Shown: positions 22,336-33,785, counted from the first letter of the stretch. The stretch is DNA of 64,000 bases from Dama dama (GCF_033118175.1 NC_083691.1:18635001-18699000), one strand, 5' to 3'. Made by a program: numbers and translations. Notes: generated from the letters alone by a model not told the origin.

Positions 22336-22650
22336 CCACCACCATGTGGCTTCTTCACTGTTACTTTGAGGGGCTGTTATACTTAACACAGCCAAACCCA
22401 ATACCCTAACCAATTCAGATTTGAATCTAGGCTTAGTTGACAAAGCTCTAGATTTTAAAGCCACAGCCTTGTGGAAGGCAACCCAGCCGAGAGGGAGGTC
22501 ACGGACAAGAGGCAGAGGGCACGATGTTTGAGGTGAGTAGGAAAGGGAAACACCATCTGCCATGGTCTGAGAGAGGCAAGAGCCTGAACTAGGGTCTTGG
22601 AATACTTTACATGAGTGAAAAACAGTATGTTGACAAGAGAGCAGGAAAAA

Positions 22651-22861
22651 TGTGCATGTGTGCTCAGTTGTGTCCGACCCTTTGCAACCCCATGGAGCCT
22701 GCCAGGCTCCTTTTTCGATGGGATTCTCCAGGCAAGAATACTAGAGTGGGTTGTCATTCCCTTCTCCAGGGGATCTTCCCAACCCAGGGATCCAACCCAT
22801 GTCTCTTGTGTCTCCTGCACTGGCAGGCGAACTCTTTATACCTGAGCCACCTGGGAAACCC
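22651..22861 (-). mobile_element. Bov-tA SINE with exact TSD
   Basis: Flanked by agcaggaaaaa at 22640-22650 and 22862-22872. The reversed head ends 'gagccacctgggaaaccc'. It carries a small internal duplication around 'tctcttgtgtctcctgc'. Confidence 0.95.
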
Positions 22862-22872
22862 AGCAGGAAAAA

Positions 22873-23795
22873 AAATAAACTCTAAATCAGCAGAGGTGCT
22901 TTTCCAGCCCCACAGGGGCAGCCTTTCAGTCCCTGCAGTGAGCATTGTCTGCCTGTGACCTTGAAGGCCCAGGGAAACAGAACTCAGCCACCACGGTTTG
23001 GGGGTCTGGGGGGGTGTGACCCCTTCTGCACCCTGCGGGCTGCTAGAACAAGGTGTCTTTCTCACGGATGCCGGTCCCACGCGAGCATTCTGGGCGGCAG
23101 CCTTCCCCTCCTTGTCCGGGGTGCACCTGGAGTCAGGGGCTCAGCACCTCTGACCTCCCACCCTGCTAGAGAGACCAGGGGGACAGATGAAACCAGTTGC
23201 CCATCCTGGCACTCATGGCTCTTTGCAAGCTGGGGCACCCGGATTTCATGTGCAGCCTGATGGATTTCTCACTATCACCCCAAACTCTGGCTCTATCACT
23301 GGGCTATTCCCTCGGCCTCCCTCTGGCCACCTGCTCCTCAGGCTGCACTGCCCAGGCCCAGCGTCACCCCTGGGAAGCTGAGCCTCCCCACCTCCTCCCT
23401 TCTCTCTCCCAGGATCCTGCTCACGGGCATCCTTCACTGGACAGAAAAGCTTTGGAAAGAGCAGGGATTTCACCGATCTTCTCATGAGATGCTTGGCATG
23501 GGAAAGGGTTTCAATGACTTTTTAATGGATGAATGAAGACTCGAGCCACTTTTCCACAAGCCCAAAGTGATGGAAAGGAAGCATATCAGTTTCCCCACGG
23601 GCTCAAGCAGAAAATGATGGGAAGCCACACGGGGACATGAGTGACAGAGGTGAGAACTGTCCCTGTGATGACTTCTGGGAGGCTGAGCTGGCCTCATCAG
23701 CTCAGGAGCAAGCAGTTCTGCACCCAGCTGACAGTGCCTGCTGGACCCAGGGTCCTCCAGCCCTCACTCTGCTGTGGGCTTCAGCTGATGCTGCA
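22873..23795. other. Unique sequence with possible L2 end
   Basis: GC-rich, no gene recognised. Bases about 23400-23540, ending 'taatggatgaatgaag', may be an L2 3' end. Confidence 0.35.
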
Positions 23796-24040
23796 GAAAC
23801 AGATGGGAAAACTGAGGCCTCGGAGCTGAAGAATCAAGTCACCTGCTTTCTAAAGGCAGCTTCTGACCTCCCGTTCCTGCTCTGCACATGGGCCATGAGC
23901 CACTGTGGGCTGGTGGAGAATATTCCAGACTTGGATCCAGAACATGTGGGTTTAAGTGTGGTTTCCATCTCTGATAACCTCACACTGATACCCTCCCTTT
24001 CCAGAGCCTTAACTCCTCATTCAGGGGACAGGCATGGTTT
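23796..24040. mobile_element. Two MIR fragments
   Basis: Bases 23796-23870 ('gatgggaaaactgaggcctc') read as MIR in reverse. Bases 23900-24040 ('ggtttaagtgtggtttcc', 'ccttaactcctcattcagg') read as MIR forward. They explain a 171-codon plus frame here. Confidence 0.5.
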
Positions 24041-24192
24041 CCTTTCTGCTTACTTCACTGAGATGTTGAACCAAGGAAGAAAAGAAGTGAAAAGTTTCAT
24101 AAATGATAAGGACTTCCTTCAAATACAGATTTTATTTTATATTTTTATCTAAGGATTGCAAATTAGATGAAAGACCAGTAAAGCCATGACTT

Positions 24193-24378
24193 TTTTTTTT
24201 AAGATTTTTTTTTTTTGATGTGGACCATTTTAAAAGTCTTTATTGAATTTGTTACAATATTGCTTCTGTTTTATGTTTTGGCTGAGAGGCATGCGATCTT
24301 AGCCTGACCAGGGTTTGAACCCGTACTCCCTGCACTAAAAGCCAAAGTCTTAACCACTGGACCACCAGATAAGTCCCA
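24193..24378 (-). mobile_element. CHR-type SINE with TSD
   Basis: A T-rich tail, then 'taaaagtctttattgaattt', ending 'ccactggaccaccagataag'. Flanked by aaagccatgactt (24180-24192) and aaagtcatgactt (24379-24391), 12 of 13 identical. Confidence 0.93.
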
Positions 24379-24391
24379 AAAGTCATGACTT

Positions 24392-24639
24392 AAAAAGAAA
24401 GCTTACAGGAAAGACACTCACCACTATGTGATTAAATCTGCTAATCAGTGTGCAGTGACTTTTGCTTTATCTTGTGTTCGCCTTCTAAAGTATTTGATCT
24501 GACTTGGTGACCTAAGGAAACACACACACACACTCAGCTTGGTTGGTGAGAACTTCCACAAACACAGTAGATAAAATCTTAGTTTCAGGAGGTGTTATTA
24601 CTATTACCTACTTCTAAAAACAGAAGTGGGAAGATATTC
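24392..24639. other. AT-rich unique sequence
   Basis: No gene. A short (ca)n patch lies at about 24521-24533. Confidence 0.35.
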
Positions 24640-25170
24640 AATAAATATTGGGTGTGTATACTTAATGTAAAAGAACATTTAAAAAAGAAACAAATCAGGA
24701 AAAATATTCCAATAGAAAAATGGACAGAAAGTCCAAGCTAGAAGACATAAATGCCCAAATAAATGCTCAAATAGAACCTTAGCCACATCAGAGACAAAAG
24801 AACGCAAGTTAAAAATAATGAAAGTATAGTGTTTTGCATATAAAACCAAAAGTAAAAAATATGAGAGTACACATTAAAGGAATAAAAGGATATTTCACCA
24901 CAAAATTTTACTTCTAAGAGAATATGCTAAATAGTTAAGAATATACTCAAAGCTTTAGTTACAAGAATGTTCGCCCCAATAGCGTTGATTCTTGCAGTAA
25001 AGGATTGGCTATAACCAATATAATGGTAGGGGATTGGTGTTCTTTCAGTGGGCTACTTAAGTGCCAGCAAAAGTGATATCAGAGTGTACACACATATATA
25101 CAGAGCTCTAGTGGGGTATATGCAAGCATGATACATGGTTAATCTCTAGGTGTGAAATTATGGGTAACTT
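24640..25170 (+). mobile_element. Old L1 (L1M type)
   Basis: Forward L1 3' text: 'aaaaatggacagaaagtcc', 'agagacaaaagaacgcaag', 'acaagaatgttcgcccc' and 'aatggtaggggattgg', with 'gtgaaattatgggtaac' at the end. Heavily mutated, no open frame. Confidence 0.65.
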
Positions 25171-25182
25171 TTATGGTTTTCG

Positions 25183-25378
25183 TTGTTGTTCAGTTGCTAA
25201 GTTATGTCTGACTCTTTTCGACTCCTTGGACTGCAGGACGCCAGGCTTCTCTGTCCCTCACTGTCTCCTGGAGTTGGCTGCTCAAACTCATGTCCATTGA
25301 ATCGGTGATGCCATCCAACCATCTCATCCTCTGTCGTCCCCTTCTCCTCCCACCTTCAATCTTTCCCAGCCTCAGGGT
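25183..25378 (-). mobile_element. BovB 3' fragment
   Basis: Starts 'ttgttgttcagttgctaag' and ends at 'tttcccagcctcagggttg'. Only the last 200 bp of BovB is present. Confidence 0.88.
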
Positions 25379-25727
25379 TGTTACCCTTATTGTTGTATTT
25401 GCGGTGAAAATGAAAATCGCTGAATAAGAAAGCACTTGTGGGTGCTCTCATTGGTGGAGAGGTCTTCCCACACATAGCCTTAGATCCTCACTAGAAGCGT
25501 GGAGGAGAGGACAGGGGGGCTGCAAAGGTGGCATCGCTGGCCATAGCCACAGGGGAGCTGGGGGAGGACTCAGGCTCCCCTGCCCCCAAAGCTGGCGCTC
25601 CCCGAGCTGAGAGTGATGTTTCAGCACTTGGGAAAGGGGCAGCCTCTCTGATGCCCTAGCGAAGGGCACTTCCCTGCGGGGAGTGGGGAACTGTGGCATC
25701 CCTCTGGCTCTCTTCTTAAATCAAGCT
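25379..25727. other. Unique sequence
   Basis: No gene or repeat recognised. Confidence 0.35.
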
Positions 25728-25858
25728 TGGGAATTCCCTGGTGGTCCAGTAGCTAGGACTCCAAGCTTCCACTGCAGGGGCCACGGGTTTGACCCCTGGT
25801 CGGGGAACTAAGATCTTATAAGCCATGAGGCATGACCAAAAATAAATAAATAAATAAA
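25728..25858 (+). mobile_element. CHR-2-like SINE
   Basis: 'gggaattccctggtggtcc' head and 'gaactaagatcttataagcc', ending in an aataaataaataaataa tail. Confidence 0.92.
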
Positions 25859-26639
25859 CCAGCCTCATCAGAACTCGTCAGACATGGTCCTGCCACCAGG
25901 AGCTCTGCAGCTTCTGGATGCCTGAAGAAGCCCACCCTAGCCCCTAGTTCCTTCATGTGAATCTGCAGGGACCTGTGTTCTCTGGGAGGCTGAGCTCTAG
26001 GTAGGGACCTCAGCCTGCCCTGCCTGTACCCACCATGAGCGGGAGATGCTGGCAGGTCCGTGTGCCTCCCTGAGCCTCAGTTTCTCCAGCTTCACAATGG
26101 CCATGGCGTCTTCTATCCAGTGGAGGCCTTGAAGGCCACCCTAAAGAATTCAGGTTTAGTCAATGGAAGAAAACTCCCCATGTGATTGTGCCGAGTGGAA
26201 TCCCAAAGGCCTCATTCTCCTGACCAGGGTCCACCAGGCTCAGCTGCAATGGGCAAGGCCAAGCTGGAGGGATTTGCACCCCAGAGAGGTATTCCCTGCT
26301 CAGAGTGCAGGGGGTGGTGTGGCCCTGGGTCCCTGCTGTGATGACCCTAAGGTCAGGGGTCACTTCAGCCTCCCTCCCACAAGTGGTACCTCGACATAGG
26401 AGTCCGACAGTGAGTAGGGAAGAGGGACATCCACTCCTGCGTGATTAGCAGGCGCCTTGCTGAGCCCTGAAGATTTGGAAGATGGAGAATGTTCTCTGAG
26501 GAAAAATTTTCCAGATGTTTTTGGAGAACAGGTGCTATTTCTGAAAGACGAGAGATTTCCTCTCTGTGGCTGCCAGATGTTTTCTCTTGTACGCTGTTGT
26601 CCTTCAAGGAACTAGAGAAGTTCATCATTATTCTCCACC
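25859..26639. other. Unique sequence with MIR trace
   Basis: No gene. Bases 26065-26105 ('ccctgagcctcagtttctcc') match the MIR core. The rest is unassigned. Confidence 0.4.
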
Positions 26640-26775
26640 AGTGAGATATGGAAAGATGGGTTTATTATCCCATTTTATGAATAGGACACACTGAGGCTTG
26701 GGCAGTTTAGTGGCCCTTCCCTAGTCAGAGCTTGTTTGTGGTAGACCCAGGAGTTCTAGTTCTGCCTTTTTAGTC
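26640..26775 (-). mobile_element. MIR SINE
   Basis: 'tatcccattttatgaatagg', 'acactgaggcttgggcag' and 'tagacccaggagttctag' give the reversed MIR order. Confidence 0.65.
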
Positions 26776-26894
26776 AATAACTTTTTCACTTCCTGCCCAC
26801 ACCCATGATGATATTTTTTTAAGCTTAAAACCCTGGGTGAAATAATGGTTTTTCCACTTATTGGTTGAACAATCTTGAGTTGGTTATTTGTAGC

Positions 26895-26985
26895 CAGCTA
26901 AAATACAGGATGTCCAGTTAAATTTAAATTTCAGATAAACAATGAAGTTTATTGAATGTTCCATGCAATATTTGTAAGCAACTTA
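26895..26985. repeat. Unassigned old interspersed repeat
   Basis: 'aaaatacaggatgtccag' and 'ttaaatttcagataaac' recur across mammalian genomes; I cannot name the family with confidence. Confidence 0.45.
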
Positions 26986-27590
26986 AGTGTCCACCACAGA
27001 GGAATGGATAAAGAAAATGTGGGATATATAGATAGATAGATTCAGATATATACATATATACATACAGTGGAATAGTAGTCAGCCATAAAAAAGAATTAAA
27101 TTTTGCCATTTGCATCAATGAGGATGGACTTGGAAGGCATTATACTATATTATATCACATATAGGTGGAACGTAAAAAATAGAACAAACTAATGTGTGGT
27201 CAGTCGCTAAGCTGAGTCCAACTCTTTGTGACCCTATGGACTGTAGCCTGCCAGTCTCCTCTGTCCATGGGATTTTCCAGGCAAGAATACTAGAGTGAGT
27301 TGCCATTTCCTTCTCCAGGATATCTTCCCAACCCAGGGACTGAATCCATGTCTGCTGCACTGGCAGGCAGATTCTTTACCACTGAGCCACCAGGGAAGCC
27401 CACAACAAACTAATAAATAAAAAAAGAAGTGGACTCACAGATCTAGAGAGCAAATGAATGGCTACCAGTTGGGAGAGGCAAGAGGGGAGGGGCAGAATAG
27501 GGTTATTTTGAGATTATAGGAAATCATGTGTGTGAAACTTTTGAAAATGGTAAAGCACTATAGAATTTAAAGAATCTTTAATTCAATTAA
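26986..27590 (+). mobile_element. L1 3' region, split by a Bov-tA
   Basis: Forward L1 text: 'caacttaagtgtccaccac', 'tagtcagccataaaaaag' and 'aatgaggatggacttgg'. After the SINE come 'agaagtggactcacag' and an A-tail at 27588-27598. It includes a short gata/atac repeat (27026-27065). Confidence 0.75.
27194..27404 (-). mobile_element. Bov-tA SINE with exact TSD
   Basis: Inserted in the L1; flanked by acaaactaat at 27184-27193 and 27405-27414. The reversed head ends 'gagccaccagggaagccc'. Confidence 0.95.
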
Positions 27591-28189
27591 AAAAAAACAA
27601 CTAGGCAGGGATAGATTTGGCAAGAGGAGTTGGCTTGCTATCATGGTGGTAGCTATTAGCCTGTCAAGTGATTTGACTCCAACTTCTGTAGGTATTTTCT
27701 CATCAGTCACTGATTGCTAAGCACAGATATTCTGCCCTCAATTGTCTGAAAACCACACACCTAGCTGTGAAAACAACAGGCTTGGGTCCAAGCTCCTTGG
27801 GGGAGCCTGCAGCACCCTTGTCTCCCAACCCTGAAGTCCATGGACAAGACTCTTGTCACCCGGCAGCTGCCTTTTCCACCAGCACAGACAGGAGGCTGCA
27901 GTTATGGGACTCTCTGTCTGGACATTGCCATGGTAACCTCTGGCAGCTGTATCTCCAGCTCAGAGCTGAGAGATATGCAAGCAAGAAAATGAAGTCCTGG
28001 AAAAAAACCCAACCGACTTCAGCAATCTAAAGAGCAGTCATCGAGCCCAGGAAGCCGTGGAAGGAGTGGAAAGAAATAATACAAGACCAATAATAATTAT
28101 GCTAACAGCAGTATCAAAATTATCTGTTGTGTTCATACAGCACTCTGCATCCATGGTCTCAATTTATGTCCACCATCTTCAGCATTTCC
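27591..28189. other. Unique sequence with MIR trace
   Basis: No gene recognised. Bases 27924-27937 hold an RFX X-box-like palindrome. Bases 28090-28189 may be a reversed MIR. Confidence 0.4.
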
Positions 28190-28660
28190 TCTAGTCATTT
28201 ATTCATTCAGCACTGACCCTGTGACTCCTATCAGTGATGAGGCAGAGTCTGCCCTCAAGGACCTTAGAGTTTAGTGTAGGGTTGTGGGAAGCCACAGAAA
28301 TAAAGAAGTCAAATCATTACAAATTGTGAAAAGGGCCATGAAGGAAAAACACAGGATGCAGGGTGAGAAATGAATGTGTCCCTGGGGTAAATCTACCTAG
28401 AATGTAGGATAAGGGTGGGTTGCTCAAAGGAGGTGATGTTTCAGCTAAAGGGCTGAAAGGTTAGAATGAGTCACCAGGGAAAGAATAGGGAAGAGGGCGC
28501 CTTAGGCAGTATGACCAGCATGTGCAAAAGCCCCGAGGCAAGAAAGACTGGAGTGTTCCAGGAAGGGAGTGGAGACGGGTCTGACTGGAGGACAAGGAGT
28601 GAGCTGGGAGTGGTAGTAGGTGAAGTCAGGGGAAAGTCACAAAGCACATTTTGTTCTCTG
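28190..28660 (-). mobile_element. L2 LINE, reverse
   Basis: 'catttattcattcagcac', 'tctgccctcaaggacctt', 'aaggaggtgatgtttcagc' and 'accagcatgtgcaaaag' with 'ccgaggcaagaaa' are L2 3' blocks read backwards. This is the longest L2 copy in the window. Confidence 0.75.
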
Positions 28661-28721
28661 TAAGTGTCTCTGTCAACACCACGGCCAGAACGCTTGTGTC
28701 TCCATCCCCAAACGTGTTTTC

Positions 28722-28962
28722 TTGTTCAGTTGCTCAGTCGTGTCTGAATCTTTGCAACCCCATGGACTGCAGCACTCCAGGTTCCCCTGTCCTCCACTGT
28801 CTCCCCGAGTTTGCTCAAACTCATGTCCATTGCGTCTGTGATGCCATCCAACCATCTCATCCTCTGTCACCCCTTTCTCCTCCTGCCCTCAGTCTTTCCC
28901 AGTGTCAGGGTTTTTTTCCAATGAGTCAGCTCTTTGCATCAGGTGGCCAAAGTGTTGGATCT
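28722..28962 (-). mobile_element. BovB 3' fragment
   Basis: Starts 'ttgttcagttgctcagtcg' and ends 'aggtggccaaagtgttgg'. Confidence 0.9.
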
Positions 28963-29265
28963 CTGTGTGGAATCCCTAATTCCCAAGTGATAATGTTGGG
29001 AGGTGGGGACTTTGGGAGGTAATTAGGTTGAGACAAGGTCATGAGAGTGGACGCCCTGACATGGGATTAGTGCTCTGATGGGAAGAGAAAGAGACTGGAG
29101 CTTTCTGAGGACACAATGATTGTTCACAAGGCAGGAAGAACCTGCCCATGTTGTCTCCCTGAACTTGGACTTCCCAGGCTCAGAATTTTCTGTTGGTGAA
29201 GCCACTTGGTCTGTGGGGTTTTGCTGCAGCAGGAGCTGGCTTAGCAGTGTTAGGGAAGCAGAAAC
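28963..29265 (+). mobile_element. MLT1-type LTR (ERVL-MaLR)
   Basis: 'gataatgttgggaggtggg', 'gactttgggaggtaattagg', 'atgggattagtgctctgatg', 'gaacttggacttcccaggc' and 'agccacttggtctgtgggg' are in the MLT1 order. It is a non-coding solo LTR remnant of an old endogenous retrovirus-like element. No internal genes. Confidence 0.8.
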
Positions 29266-29278
29266 CATTCTAGGTACT

Positions 29279-29380
29279 TCGTGTGTGCTCAGTCCCTTCA
29301 GCCGTGTCCCACTCTTTGCAGCCCCATGGACTGTAACCCACCAGGTGCCTGTCCACGGGATTCTCCAGGCAAGAACACAG
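29279..29380 (-). mobile_element. BOV-A fragment
   Basis: A body piece only: 'tgtgtgctcagtcccttcag' to 'ctccaggcaagaacac'. Confidence 0.85.
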
Positions 29381-29631
29381 AGGGAGTTTAATATAGGGAA
29401 TTGACTACCACATGTCAGAAGGGTTAGAAGAATGAAAAACAAAGGGGATGGGGAGTGTGGAGGAGAAAAAGAAAGAAAACAGGAAATTATTGTTACCCAG
29501 AGGCTAGTGAAATGCTTGTATACCTGTACTGGGTCCCATAAACCCACATGGATAACGAGCCACGCTCCCATCCTCATCCTGCAAATGAGCAAATCAGGGC
29601 AGAGCTTTTCAGTAAAATTAAGGACACCATT
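29381..29631. other. Unassigned sequence
   Basis: 'gagtttaatatagggaattg' may come from an old repeat. No gene. Confidence 0.3.
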
Positions 29632-29762
29632 TTTTAAAATTATTTTTATTCGGCTTTGCCGGGTTTCAGTCGGAGCATGTGGGATCTAGTTCCCTGACCA
29701 GGGACCTGGGCCCCCTGCATTGGGAGCTCAGCATCTTGGCCAATGGACCACCGGGGAAGTCC
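29632..29762 (-). mobile_element. CHR-2-like SINE
   Basis: 'tatttttattcggctttgcc' tail side; the reversed head ends 'ggaccaccggggaagtccc'. Confidence 0.9.
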
Positions 29763-29810
29763 CAAGGACACTATTTTCAAATTCATTTTTTTTTATATAA
29801 AAGTTTTGAA

Positions 29811-29989
29811 GGCTTCCATAGTGGCTCAGTTGGTAAACAATCTGCCTGCAATGCAGGAGACCCAGATTTGATCCCTGGCTTGGGAAAATCCCCTGGAGAA
29901 AGAAAAGACTATCCACTCCAGTATTCTTGCCTGGAGAATTCCATGGACAGAGGAGCCTGGCAGGCTACAGTCCTTGGGATTTCAAAGAG
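29811..29989 (+). mobile_element. Bov-tA SINE with exact TSD
   Basis: Flanked by taaaagttttgaa at 29798-29810 and 29990-30002, 13 of 13 identical. The 3' end is shortened at 'gggatttcaaagag'. The exact TSD suggests a fairly recent insertion. Confidence 0.96.
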
Positions 29990-30002
29990 TAAAAGTTTTG
30001 AA

Positions 30003-30353
30003 AATTTAATTAATTTATTTGTTGCATTTTTGGCTGTGCTGAGCCTGTTGCTCCGTGGGCTTTTTTTCTAGTTGCGGCGAGTGGAGGCCACTCTCTGGTT
30101 GCAGGGAGCAGGTTTCTTCTTGTGGTGGCTTCTCCTGCTGCAGAGCATGAGCTCTAGCACACTCGGGCTTCAGTAGTTGCAGCACATGGGCTCAGTAGTT
30201 GCAACTCTCAGGCTCTAGAGCACAGTCTCAGTAGTTGTGGCATACATGCTTCATTGCTCCAAGGCATATGGGATCTTCCTGGATCAGGGATCGAACCTGT
30301 GTCTCCTGCACTGGGAGGTGGATTCTTTACCACTGAGCTACCAGGGAAATCCA
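30003..30353 (-). mobile_element. CHR-type SINE, long form
   Basis: About 350 bp: 'tttggctgtgctgagcctg', repeated 'cttcagtagttgcagcac'-type blocks, and the reversed tRNA head ending 'gctaccagggaaatcc'. Confidence 0.92.
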
Positions 30354-30394
30354 AGAACACGATTTTTTATCATTTATAGAAAAAAAAGCCTTAA

Positions 30395-30470
30395 AATATA
30401 AGTAAACAACTGGGCACCTGAAACCATCTCAATATTATAAATCAACTATACTTCAATTAAAAAAAAAAAA
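30395..30470 (+). mobile_element. L1 3' end
   Basis: 'aactgggcacctgaaacc', 'atattataaatcaactatac' and an A-tail. Only the last 75 bp. Confidence 0.65.
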
Positions 30471-30499
30471 ACTAAACAAGTGGCATAACGAATAACTGC

Positions 30500-31110
30500 T
30501 AAAATAAATCAATAAAGAGTGCCTACAAACCATGAAGAAAATGGGTAACAATAGGAAATTAGGTAAGGGCCATTAACAACCAGTTCCACAAAAAAAGAAA
30601 TGTAAATGTATCCTAAAACTATGAAAAGATACTTCTTCACTGTGATAAGAGAAATAGAAAGCAAACTTCAGAGGACACCATTTCTCATTCATCAGGTTGG
30701 TAAACATCCAAGAGTTTCAGAGTGCCAGGATACAGAGGGAGGGACCAAGTTTCTGGGCTCCTGTGTTTCTGCGAGTGGGACTTGGTCCTGCGTCTAAGGG
30801 GGTCAGGTGGCCACCCCCATCACACTTGGGGTGTGACCTGTCACTGTCACTTCGTGTTTATCTGTCTTCCAGCTGAACTCTCACTTGGGGAGGTAACGTG
30901 TGTGCAAGGGTGCTCACCATAGTACTGTTTGCTAGTAACTGTCTGGAAATGAATTCACTGCCTTTGGTAGGGGGCCAGTTAAGTAAACTAGAAAATAAGA
31001 TGAGGCAGAAAAAACTCTACATGTACTAAAAAGGAAATTTCTCTAAAAATATCTTTAAGGGAGAAATATGATAGTTCAGCAATGTGATCGTTCTGGTCCC
31101 CCTAGAAGCC
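30500..31110 (+). mobile_element. Old L1 (L1M type)
   Basis: 'aatgtatcctaaaactatg', 'catttctcattcatcaggttg', 'gcaagggtgctcaccatag' and 'gggggccagttaagtaaac' follow the L1 3' region forward. The middle is GC-richer and diverged. Confidence 0.65.
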
Positions 31111-31257
31111 AATTCCAAGATGGAGTTAGACATGCAAAAGACTTATCGGGGGAGGGATCGGGGAAGGTGGGGGTGGGGCAGCCATCAGCCTGGGTGCAGG
31201 TCTCACCCTGTGTGAGGGGAGCAGGAAGGAAGGAGGGTGAGAGGTCAGGAAGCATCT

Positions 31258-31598
31258 TTTTTTTTTTAATAGTATGAGTTTTTTGTTTTAATTTATTTGT
31301 GGCTGTGCTGGATCTTCCTTGCTACACAGCCTTTTCTCTAGTTGTGATGAACAGGGGCTACTCTCTAGATGCAGTGCACAGGCTTCTCAGTGCAGTGGCT
31401 TCTCTTGTGGCAAAGCACGGGTTCTAGGGCAGGTGGGCTTCAGTAGTTGCGGCTCCCGGGCTGTAAAGCACAGGCTTGGTAGTTGTGGCTCATGGGCTTA
31501 GCTGCTCCACGGCATGTGCAATCGTCCTGGATCAGAGACTGAACCATGTCTGCTGAATTGGCAGGTGGATTCTTTACCACGGAGCCACCAGGGAAGCC
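31258..31598 (-). mobile_element. CHR-type SINE, long form, exact TSD
   Basis: Flanked by caggaagcatct at 31246-31257 and 31599-31610. A T-rich tail, 'ggctgtgctggatcttcc', and a reversed head ending 'gagccaccagggaagc'. Confidence 0.95.
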
Positions 31599-31610
31599 CA
31601 GGAAGCATCT

Positions 31611-32059
31611 CGAAGGCATCACAGGGCAAGGAAGTCTCCACCAGGCTGATGGGGGTGTCCCCAAGCTGAAGTGGCCTGTCGAGGGGAGTTTCCTGTCTCG
31701 TGGAAGGAGCAAGCCTGCCTTAGTGCCCCTGCTGGAGGTCATCAGCTGGAAATACCCTGCAGCACACCCAGCCTCAGTGAAGCAGGTAGTGGATCCAGAG
31801 GGCAGCAGCTGAGCCGTCAGCCAGCCATGTTCCCTGCACCAGCTGCTCCTCTCGGAACCATCCTCCACATCCTCACAGGGCAGCTTCCTCTTACCTCCTA
31901 AGGGAGGCTTTTCCCTCTGAAGCTGAATCCATGCACATCCTGTTTCCTAGCTCTTCCACTCCTGGACAGAAACGCGCTCCTATGTTTGTGAAAAGACATG
32001 CACGAGATTGCTTGCAGCACGCTCTTCATCAATTCCCTTCAAGAAAGATCAACCAGAGT
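31611..32059. other. Unique sequence
   Basis: Frames of 76-142 codons overlap on both strands. No domain or repeat recognised. Confidence 0.35.
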
Positions 32060-32393
32060 TGGCCTTCCCTGGTGGTCCAGTGGTTAAGAATCCTCCTTGC
32101 AGAGCAGGGACACAGGTTCGATCCCTGGTCCAGGAAGATTCACATTTCTGTAGAGCAAGCAAGCGCGTGTACCACAACGACTGGGCTCAGCAGCTGCAAC
32201 TACTGAAGCCCGCTTACCCTAGAGCCCGTGCTCCCCAAAAAGAGAAGACACTGCAATGAGAAGCCTGTGCACTGCAACTAGAGAGTAGCCCTCACTCATT
32301 GAAACTGCAGAAAGCCCGTGTGCTGCAACAAAGACCCATCACAGCCAAAAATGTAAAATGAAATAAATAAACCTTTTTGCAAATAAAAAAAAG
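32060..32393 (+). mobile_element. CHR-type SINE, long form
   Basis: Head 'ttggccttccctggtggtcc', 'gttcgatccctggtccagg', and an aaataaacc/A-rich tail. Flanks gatcaaccagagtt and ggtcaactggagtt match in 11 of 14 positions and may be an old TSD. Confidence 0.92.
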
Positions 32394-32680
32394 GTCAACT
32401 GGAGTTCAGGGAGCACATGGTCCCAGAACCTCCAGACCTGAGTTTCCAGAGAAAATGAGCTGGGGCCCAGTGAGCTCTGTTCTCCTCGTGGACGGACTAC
32501 CCTTCACACAGCTACCAGACACATAGACTCCCAGCAGTGGAAGTTGGCACCGAGTCTTTCCCTCTCCCGGATTTGTAGGTGGGACAAGTTGATGCCCAAT
32601 GAGAGAGGGAGGGGTGATGATTTTCCCAAGGTCGTATAGCAAGACAATGTAATTGAAGCCTATTGACTCCCTGGTCCTGG
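32394..32680. other. Unique sequence with MIR trace
   Basis: Bases 32575-32670 ('gattttcccaaggtcgtatag') look like reversed MIR. No gene. Confidence 0.4.
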
Positions 32681-32862
32681 AAGGAGAAGGGGATGAGAGA
32701 GGATGGGATGGCTGGATGGCCTCACCGACTCGATGGACATGAGTTTGAGTAAACTTCAGGAGTTGGTGATGGACAGGGAGACCAGGCGTGCTACAGTCCA
32801 TGGGGTCACAGAGAGTAAGACACGACTGAGCAACTGAACTGAACTGAACTGACCTGACTCCC
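32681..32862 (+). mobile_element. BovB 3' fragment
   Basis: 'ggaaggagaaggggatgag' to the (ctgaa)n tail. It starts at nearly the same consensus point as the copy at 50242. Confidence 0.9.
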
Positions 32863-32935
32863 CAGTGGGCCTGCTCCACTGTGCTCTATATCTTATCTTT
32901 CCTGGCATCAGAGAAGGTGAGGCCTTGAAGCATGG

Positions 32936-33101
32936 AGGTCTTGGGGTTCTGGCTGCCCTTTAGAATCAGCTGGGAATGCCCAGGCCTGGACCCCGCCCTG
33001 GACCACATGAATCAGAGCCACTGGGGGTGAAGCCTGGGCTTGGGTATTCTTTTAAAACTCCCCGAGTGATTCTAACATGCAGTCAGGATAGAGAACCACT
33101 G
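32936..33101. mobile_element. MER5A-type hAT MITE
   Basis: 'tttagaatcagctgggaatg', 'accccgccctggacc', 'gaatcagagccactggggg' and the terminal 'gagaaccactg' are diagnostic of MER5A. Confidence 0.8.
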
Positions 33102-33554
33102 TTCCAACCCCAGAGATGAGCATGAACCCTGGAGATGGGCAGTGTCCAGGCCACAGTGATACGGTTACTGAGACCAGAGTGGATACCATGTCCTCTCTTT
33201 GGACCCAAGCTCAAGGCTCTTTCTAATTCAAGACACTAATACCCCTCTGCCCCCACAAACCCTCCAAAAAGAGTCTAATATCTGGTCCACATCACAGTGG
33301 TGCTAACCCCTGTGAGGAACACATCACCCTCTGCTAACCCCTGTGAGGAACACATCACCCTCTATACCTTTGGAGCATAATTCAGGTCAAATAACGAGCA
33401 AGTTTAGAATTCTGGTGCCACAATGACAGAATTCACTCATTTCCAGTCTTTGAGAGTTTCAGCCACCCCACTTTCCCCTGAACTATCCTGTCTACTCCTC
33501 CCCATAGCAAAGCTTCTATAATCTCTGTTCTGACAACACACCTGCAGCATGTAT
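33102..33554. other. Unique sequence with a tandem duplication
   Basis: No gene. It contains the 31-bp duplication at 33301-33362. Confidence 0.4.
33301..33362. repeat. Perfect 31-bp tandem duplication
   Basis: Bases 33301-33331 are repeated without mismatch at 33332-33362 (unit begins tgctaacccctgtgagg and ends acatcaccctc). Identity implies a recent event or an assembly artefact. Confidence 0.95.
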
Positions 33555-33685
33555 CGCTAGTGTCACTGAACAGATTTGCTACATGAGGCCTCAGGGAAGA
33601 TGAATGACTTCTTCAGGGTCACAGAACAATGAGGTGGCCTTAGCCAATAATTTGAACCTAGGTTTGCAAAAATCCAAGAACATGC
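33555..33685 (-). mobile_element. MIR SINE
   Basis: 'catgaggcctcagggaag', 'gacttcttcagggtcacag' and 'aataatttgaacctaggttt' in reversed MIR order. Confidence 0.65.
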
Positions 33686-33785
33686 TCTTTCTCTTGTCTT
33701 TTGCCAACTCTCATCAAACTCTGGCCGGGCTCAAACTGTTAGCCACTTTGTGACAGGTCGCCGTGTCCTCGATCTCACCCTGGGT

